Source: CAUZFZ01 sp963579025
GTDB taxonomy: Bacteria > Planctomycetota > Planctomycetia > Planctomycetales > Planctomycetaceae
Direction of reading: 5' to 3'
Length of the DNA stretch: 46,322 nucleotides
NCBI GenBank assembly: GCA_963579025.1
Contig: CAUZFZ010000073.1
Span: 1 to 46,322, forward strand
Below, one piece after another: positions 42,400 through 46,322 of the stretch. The translations under genes and the position numbers were made by a program. Every line of letters begins with the position of its first letter. Position 1 is the first letter of the stretch. Below the pieces are notes generated by a model, which saw nothing but the letters and a program-made list of their open reading frames with translations, did no database searches and had not been told where the DNA came from.

Positions 42400-42711
42400 T
42401 TAAACGTCATCGTTCTTTAACGCATCACTGAGGTCGTTGAGGCGCGGCAAGGCTACCGTCTCTATCCAATTCTCCACGGACTCAACAGAACTCCGCGCTC
42501 GTTCCAGTTCACGAACCAGTTCCTCAATCGAAGCCACAAAGGTGTCCCTTGCGTGAGGGCTGTTCGCTACAATCTTAACTGTCGTTTTCAGGAACTCACG
42601 ATGATCGTTGATAGACGCATCGTGCTCCGGTGACGCCTCCCCATGCAGGTTGTACCGCAGCACAAGAAGACGCCGATAGAGCAGTCGGCTCTGTCCCATT
42701 CGTGATTCCAT
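42400..42711 (-). CDS. Small helical protein at the head of the TIR cluster
   Basis: 103 residues; ATG at 42711 (no strong ribosome site; ATG at 42699 also possible). Basic N-terminus (R-R-L-L-V-L-R-Y), then helices R-E-F-L-K-T-T-V-K-I-V and S-I-E-E-L-V-R-E-L-E-R-A-R-S-S, suggesting a four-helix or coiled-coil fold. It ends 188 bases before the next gene, so it may be separate. No homologue recognised. Confidence 0.5.
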   Translation of the reverse strand: MESRMGQSRLLYRRLLVLRYNLHGEASPEHDASINDHREFLKTTVKIVANSPHARDTFVASIEELVRELERARSSVESVENWIETVALPRLNDLSDALKNDDV

Positions 42712-43029
42712 CGGCAGTAGAGTCCATCGTCAGAACTCGCAACGTCTGACTGACATTAGGGACCAAATCATTGGGCGGCGGACGGTACTGAGGCTGTATA
42801 AGTCCGTCAAGGAACATGTAGTTCAGTTTGGGTTCCTGCCTAAAAGTCAGGTCGCACAGGCTGCCTCAAACGTGCTTCAACGAGCGGCACTGCGGTTGAG
42901 GCTTGCGTAAAACGTACCGGGATACGGTCCACGCGCCACCGGAGCAGAAATCTGTGAGAAAACCTGGAAACCGGTGGAATTCCCATGCAGAACCGGACAT
43001 CTTCTGTACCTGACAGAGGAACACCCGAT

Positions 43030-43249
43030 TCCATCTGGAGGGCTGCCTCGGGAAGATTCCTTCGTGCGATTGCTGAACAGAGCGCGTGCCGGCAAGACGG
43101 ACGCGGTCGACTGCTTGGCGACAGAGGCCCGCAAGTTCGTCCGCGGGTAGGCCGGGCACGGGCTTCCAGCCGATCTGAAGCGGCGATGTGACGCCTCCGA
43201 CGTCGTCCTGGACGCACCTGCGAAAGAAGAACAAGGACAGGCATTGTAA
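43030..43249 (+). pseudogene. Remnant of an ECF sigma factor (region 2)
   Basis: One frame reads F-V-R-L-L-N-R-A-R-A-G-K-T-D-A-V-D, then an amber stop at 43148, then L-P-A-D-L-K-R-R-C-D-A-S-D-V-V-L-D-A before a final TAA. The second part matches the region-2 pattern L-R-R-R-x-D-A-S-D-V-V-Q-D-A common in planctomycete ECF sigma factors. Regions 3-4 are missing. Inactive by both nonsense mutation and truncation. Confidence 0.65.
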
Positions 43250-43486
43250 TGTCGCTCAGCTTTCTTGCGGCGGCGTTCGGGCGACACGCGGATTCCCGTC
43301 GCTTCGGCCATCGCAGCGCGGGGTGGGGTACCGGGTTCAGTTACGACGGATTCTTTGAGAGCGGGCAGGTGGTGTCGGCAGGGAACACGTTGTCCGGACC
43401 GGCGCTCATGCCGATCACGACGGGCGCGCCGGACGGGAAGCACTCGATGGCTTTCGGGGGTTCGTCCATCGCCACCTTGCTGGCGA

Positions 43487-43606
43487 TCACGACGGTCCGA
43501 TCGCAGCCGCCGCACCCGTTTCAGGTTGCTCAGTTTTGGGCTCGTCACGGAACAGGGCAATCACCCACCGCTGTGTTTCACGTTTCCGTTTGCCGATGTC
43601 GTTCAT
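43487..43606 (-). pseudogene. Remnant of a type I restriction HsdR N-terminus
   Basis: A 39-codon frame from an ATG at 43606 begins I-G-K-R-K-R-E-T-Q-R-W-V-I-A-L-F-R-D-E, the usual start of HsdR subunits (E-x-x-T-Q-x-R-V-I-x-L-F-R-D), then changes to unrelated residues and stops. No helicase or nuclease motif follows. Confidence 0.6.
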
Positions 43607-43762
43607 TGAGCCATGCCTGCAGTTTTCGTTCGTTTGCGTCCAGATTGCTCGCGCGTTGCAAACGGCATGCTGTCCACGTCGTCACCCGAAGGGGTCGTGT
43701 TGTCGACGGTTCAGAGGCGTCGTACCATGTGGATCGTCTGATTCCGGGCGGGGGATGAAACG

Positions 43763-44341
43763 ATGGACGTCAACGAGAAAAGCCGACGGTTGATTGAGGC
43801 GGCGAGCGCCGTGCTCAATGCCGCGCCCGACCATCGGCTCAATACCGTCGTGCTCAACAAGGCGCTGTTTTATCTCGACCTCGCCTCGCTCCGGGACCGC
43901 GCGGAGACGATCACGGGCAACTCATACATTGCCCTTCAGCAGGGCCCGGTGGTCGCGAAGTACAACCAGCGTCTGATTGGCGAGATCGAAGCTCAGGGGA
44001 TTGCAAAACAGGTCAGCGAGTGGGACGGTTCGAAGCCGGTCCTGCTGGAGTCGTGCCCGGAGCACTTTCAGTTCGTTGACGCCGACGCCTTAATTCTTGT
44101 GTCTGCGGTGACTTCGTACTTCTCGGGCCTGTCGTCCCGCCAGGCGTCCGATTTCTCGCACGAGAACCCGGGATGGCAACTGGCCTGGGACACCTACCGC
44201 CGCACTGGAAGACCGACCGCGGTCAACATGCGAATTGCATTGCAGCAGATCGTCGAAGACGACCCGTGGATGGACCTGCCGCTGTTGAACGACGACGAGA
44301 TCCTCGCTGCGGCTGACAATGGAGCCGGAGCCGACTGGTAA
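43763..44341 (+). CDS. Panacea-domain antitoxin (PanA/SocA-like)
   Basis: 192 residues; ATG at 43763 with a GGGGG run ~9 bases upstream. Residues ~8-150 fit the Panacea/DUF4065 domain: N-T-V-V-L-N-K-A-L-F-Y-L-D, G-N-S-Y-I-A-L-Q-Q-G-P-V-V-A-K-Y, and F-S-H-E-N-P-G-W-Q in the second half, all typical. In PanAT systems this domain serves as a versatile antitoxin that binds unrelated toxins. The stop (TAA) overlaps the ATG of the next gene by one base, so translation is coupled. The usual place for a DNA-binding part is not evident, so autoregulation is uncertain. Confidence 0.82.
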   Translation: MDVNEKSRRLIEAASAVLNAAPDHRLNTVVLNKALFYLDLASLRDRAETITGNSYIALQQGPVVAKYNQRLIGEIEAQGIAKQVSEWDGSKPVLLESCPEHFQFVDADALILVSAVTSYFSGLSSRQASDFSHENPGWQLAWDTYRRTGRPTAVNMRIALQQIVEDDPWMDLPLLNDDEILAAADNGAGADW

Positions 44342-44715
44342 TGCATTACGAGCCGCAGGATGGAAAGTGGCAGGTCGGCGATGACGCGAAGCTGCTGGCC
44401 GAATTGCGCCAAAGGATGACGCCTGAGGCTTACGAGCAAGAGAAACAGGCACTTCAAGAGTTTCTCTGCGGCTACTTTTCAACGGGCGATTGTCGTAATG
44501 CTCTGGGGAGTTCGGTCTCGCCCATGAAGGCCAGTCCGGGTGGCGGAAAGGTTTTGAAGGTCCGCTGGGCTTTACCGGGTGGAGGTAAGAGTGGCGGCCT
44601 TCGCCTTGTGGTGGTGGCCTACTGCGAAGAGAAACGCGTTCACATCGCGCAGGCATTTGATCGGCGTGAGAATCCAACTGACGAAGATATCGCTGACGCG
44701 GTCAGCGATTTGTAG
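44341..44715 (+). CDS. Putative toxin partner of the Panacea-domain protein
   Basis: 124 residues; ATG at 44341 within TAATG shared with the antitoxin stop. The C-terminal part K-V-L-K-V-R-W-A-L-P-G-G-G-K-S-G-G-L-R-L-V-V-V-A-Y followed by V-H-I-A-Q-A-F-D-R-R-E-N resembles the β-sheet of RelE/HigB-type toxins (S-G-G-x-R-x-x-Y, then a strand and a K/R-E end). The N-terminal half is helical, longer than in RelE itself. By coupling and motif it is the toxin of the pair, probably an mRNA-cleaving or ribosome-targeting enzyme; catalytic residues cannot be assigned by eye. Confidence 0.65.
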   Translation: MHYEPQDGKWQVGDDAKLLAELRQRMTPEAYEQEKQALQEFLCGYFSTGDCRNALGSSVSPMKASPGGGKVLKVRWALPGGGKSGGLRLVVVAYCEEKRVHIAQAFDRRENPTDEDIADAVSDL

Positions 44716-44782
44716 CCGTCGCAATCGGTCCAGTCGCCGAGGAAGCGATCGCCCACTCGTCGCGGAACTATGCAAACAGGGC
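44712..44782 (-). pseudogene. Second short HsdR-like remnant
   Basis: Minus-strand pieces in two frames: A-L-F, a stop, F-R-D-E-W, then R-F-L-G-D-W-T-D-C-D-G-Y. Intact HsdR proteins have A-L-F-R-D-E-L-G-Y-R-F-L-G-D-W-T-D-R-x-G here. Together with the fragment at 43487 it brackets the toxin-antitoxin pair. Confidence 0.55.
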
Positions 44783-44869
44783 CGTGAATCGGCAAGAGGC
44801 GACAGTGTTTGCTGGTTAGTCCTCGCCGTTTTCGTGACGTCTTGTGGCAGGCGATACGCCTGCGGCGCA

Positions 44870-45952
44870 TCAGGATCTCGCCTGACCAGAATCGGCAGGC
44901 GGAACTTTGGGAGTCGGCGGCAGTGGCTTGAACCGAGTCACCAGCACCACGCCGGCAGCGCCGATCAGGATCGTGATGATCAACTGCTGCAGCGGAAATC
45001 CTTCCGGAGCCGCCCAGTCGTTCGCCTGAAAGATGGGGATCAGAAACACCAGCGTGTTAACTGCCGGTGCTCCAGAGAAAACGAGCGGCGGAACAGTCAA
45101 TGGTCCGGTGGGGCCCAGACGATTGATCGCCAGGATGATGCACAGGTTTCCGCCCACGCCGAACAGGCCGGCGATCAGTGACTTGACGCCTCCATCCGGC
45201 GAGAACTGTTCAGCGATCGGGTCGCCACTCAGCAAAAAGACGTACGCGCCGAGCACCACAATGTTCACGACAAAGTAGCCTTCGCCCACGTGCGTCAAAG
45301 CCCTGAGACTCTTGCACAGTTTGTTGTCGCCCTTCATGGCGACGCTGCCAGCGTGGATCAACGCGACATACAGCCCCCAACTGAGGACTGTCCATGCGGT
45401 GGCGAGCATCCAGAGTTGATTCGGTTCTTTTGCGGCGTGCGCGCCGCCGTGCGCGGCAATCTCTTTCAGGCCGATCATCTGCCAGCCAAACACGAGCAGC
45501 AGCACGAACCCCGTCGCAAACAGCCCCTTATAGAGTGTCGACCAGGCCTCTTTGGCTGGCGGCTTCGTGATCAGCGCGTACAGAATGCTGACCAGCGGGA
45601 CTCCACAAAAGACGAGCGGCATGACCTGGCCGTGACCGCTCGGACAGTATTTCAAAGCGTACGAGAGACTGACCGCGCCGCTGGCGACCAGCAGCCCGGC
45701 GATACGTCCAATCTTCTTACCTTTGGGCGTGTAGTCCCCGTCATCGATGCCTTTCTTCTTCAGCATCGGCAACACAACAAACTGCACCAGCAGCCACGAG
45801 ACCACCAGGTAGGAAACGCCCACTCCAATTGCCGCCATCCAGTTATTGCCCTGCAGGCCACCGGTCGCTCGGCCGAACCGCGAGCCGTACAGCCCCCAGC
45901 AAATCCAGACGCCGACCACGTAGGTGAACCAGAACCCAAGAATCGCTCGCAC
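44870..45952 (-). CDS. Polytopic permease of the DMT/EamA type
   Basis: 360 residues from a GTG at 45952 (AAAGGA eight bases upstream). About ten hydrophobic helices with two halves: helix-rich 1-125, a His-containing loop (A-A-H-G-G-A-H-A), then a second half from ~180 with G-G-N-L-C-I-I-L-A-I-N-R and G-A-P-A-V-N-T-L-V-F-L. The paired five-helix layout and the end helix L-I-I-T-I-L-I-G-A-A-G-V-V-L are like drug/metabolite transporters, but the N-terminal W-x-C-W-G-L-Y-G motif suggests a planctomycete-specific subgroup. The substrate is unknown. Tail is Pro-rich. Confidence 0.75.
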   Translation of the reverse strand: MRAILGFWFTYVVGVWICWGLYGSRFGRATGGLQGNNWMAAIGVGVSYLVVSWLLVQFVVLPMLKKKGIDDGDYTPKGKKIGRIAGLLVASGAVSLSYALKYCPSGHGQVMPLVFCGVPLVSILYALITKPPAKEAWSTLYKGLFATGFVLLLVFGWQMIGLKEIAAHGGAHAAKEPNQLWMLATAWTVLSWGLYVALIHAGSVAMKGDNKLCKSLRALTHVGEGYFVVNIVVLGAYVFLLSGDPIAEQFSPDGGVKSLIAGLFGVGGNLCIILAINRLGPTGPLTVPPLVFSGAPAVNTLVFLIPIFQANDWAAPEGFPLQQLIITILIGAAGVVLVTRFKPLPPTPKVPPADSGQARS

Positions 45953-46235
45953 TAATCCCGTCCTTTCGTGTACTTCCTCTGAACAAGCCCGTCACGCGGG
46001 CGGGGAGTCTAGCACTCTGTCCGGGAAGCAGTTTACGGACCGGGGCGGGTAAGTCTGGAATTTCGAGTTTTTCAGTCGCCAGTCAGGGTGAGTGGCGGTC
46101 TCGTGTAAATCTCGTGGAACACGGCGCAGCTTCGCCGGGTGGCACAGGTTGTTTGCGTCTTGATGGGGGTGGTACGCAACCGCCACCACCCTTCAACTGC
46201 GATAGACCAATGAAAGTGGACACCGGAAATAGAAT
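45953..46235. other. Intergenic region up to the IS end
   Basis: Includes the permease promoter region and, near 46160-46190, a GGTGG.../...CCACC hairpin. A short minus-strand frame (45992-46189) is not credible. The sequence GTGGACACCGGAAATAG at 46215-46231 is the probable outer end of the IS. Confidence 0.5.
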
Positions 46236-46322
46236 TTAGACGGCGAGTTTAGTGCGGTGTTCTTCTTCGAATTCGTCAGGTGTTCTGTAACCGAGAGTCT
46301 GGTGAATTCTCTTTGAGTTGTA
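46211..46322 (-). mobile_element. End of an IS3-family insertion sequence, continuing beyond the window
   Basis: The transposase 3' end is followed within ~10 bases by GGACACCGGAAATAG, matching the usual short distance between orfB stop and terminal repeat in IS3-family elements. The other end lies outside the window, so length and target duplication cannot be checked. Confidence 0.7.
46236..46322 (-). CDS. IS3-family transposase, C-terminal end (partial)
   Basis: The last 28 residues of the protein: Y-N-S-K-R-I-H-Q-T-L-G-Y-R-T-P-D-E-F-E, the typical integrase-core ending (Y-N-x-x-R-x-H-x-x-L-G-Y-x-T-P-x-E-F), then E-E-H-R-T-K-L-A-V and stop. The DDE catalytic residues would be upstream, outside the window. 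Whether the element is intact cannot be judged. Confidence 0.9.
   Translation of the reverse strand, partial: YNSKRIHQTLGYRTPDEFEEEHRTKLAV

Larger units (their letters stand above)
42712..43762. other. 1.05-kb region of gene remnants
   Basis: Holds remnants of an ECF sigma factor (plus strand, 43030-43249) and of an HsdR start (minus strand, 43487-43606). Another minus-strand stretch, 43333-43508, reads V-V-I-A-S-K-V-A-M-D-E-P-P-K-A-I-E-C-F-P, coding-like but unidentified. Several long overlapping frames in this G+C-rich segment are not credible as intact genes. Confidence 0.55.

Noticed and set aside
42840..43560. Long overlapping frames on the minus strand
   Set aside because: Arg/Ser/Pro-rich with no family signal; the region contains remnants of real genes in other frames.
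1..46322. tRNA, rRNA or other standard RNA genes
   Set aside because: I looked for T-loop and anticodon-stem patterns and rRNA cores and saw none; a covariance scan would be needed to be certain.

Overview
The window looks like a chromosomal segment of a planctomycete (Planctomycetota). The reasons are two Tat-exported DUF1501 proteins, a formylglycine-type sulfatase, RI-type leucine-rich repeat and TPR proteins, and a uvrA gene that encodes two complete UvrA proteins fused in tandem with an extra C-terminal domain. No rRNA, tRNA or CRISPR array was recognised.

Layout. 1-3.5 kb: a partial TPR protein built of almost identical 102-bp DNA repeats, an exported LRR protein and a membrane acyltransferase. 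3.7-8.7 kb: a TIGR04283-like glycosyltransferase, an orphan ParA-type ATPase, DUF1501, a sulfatase, then a nucleotidyltransferase with a small overlapping partner gene. 9.2-13.4 kb: a Rieske pseudogene, a second DUF1501 protein, hemC and leuB. 13.8-33.2 kb: a GT-C membrane glycosyltransferase, a 15-kb array of thirteen paralogous small pilin-like genes, a TMTC-like membrane/TPR protein lying inside the array, and a SAM methyltransferase after it. 33.2-40.4 kb: the double UvrA. 40.5-46.3 kb: an accessory zone with a TIR-like effector operon, decayed ECF-sigma and HsdR remnants, a Panacea-domain toxin-antitoxin pair, a DMT-like permease and the end of an IS3-type element.

The pilin-like array (16.8-31.7 kb) is the most unusual part. 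Each gene encodes about 108-132 residues (two have longer tails). The pattern is a short basic leader, a D-E-x-G motif, one hydrophobic helix carrying an invariant S/T-x-E-L-like start, a conserved E-L-N-D-[IV]-S helix, a Q-S-[YF] turn, and a small C-terminal knob whose core is G-F-x-F/N-D-x-x-D-E/D-C-D-C plus flanking cysteines. The genes form three position-ordered subfamilies (1-3, 4-8, 9-13, the last divisible into 9-10 and 11-13), as expected from serial local duplication. They are not packed as an operon: gaps of 0.2-1.4 kb are filled with hairpin-rich leaders, and at least seven copies have their own terminator-like hairpin. Two leaders (copies 5 and 8) show base changes that preserve stems. 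A pyrimidine TCTCTC tract precedes the Shine-Dalgarno sequence of nearly every copy. No prepilin peptidase, secretion ATPase or other Tad/T4P machinery is present here. A decayed fragment of a second TMTC-like gene lies between copies 7 and 8, which suggests that these genes and the TMTC-type (predicted protein O-glycosylation) enzyme have duplicated together. I infer, without proof, a family of glycosylated, disulfide-stabilised surface fibres or anchors whose members may be individually regulated.

Limits: all assignments come from reading the sequence and from knowledge of family motifs. No database or structure search was run.
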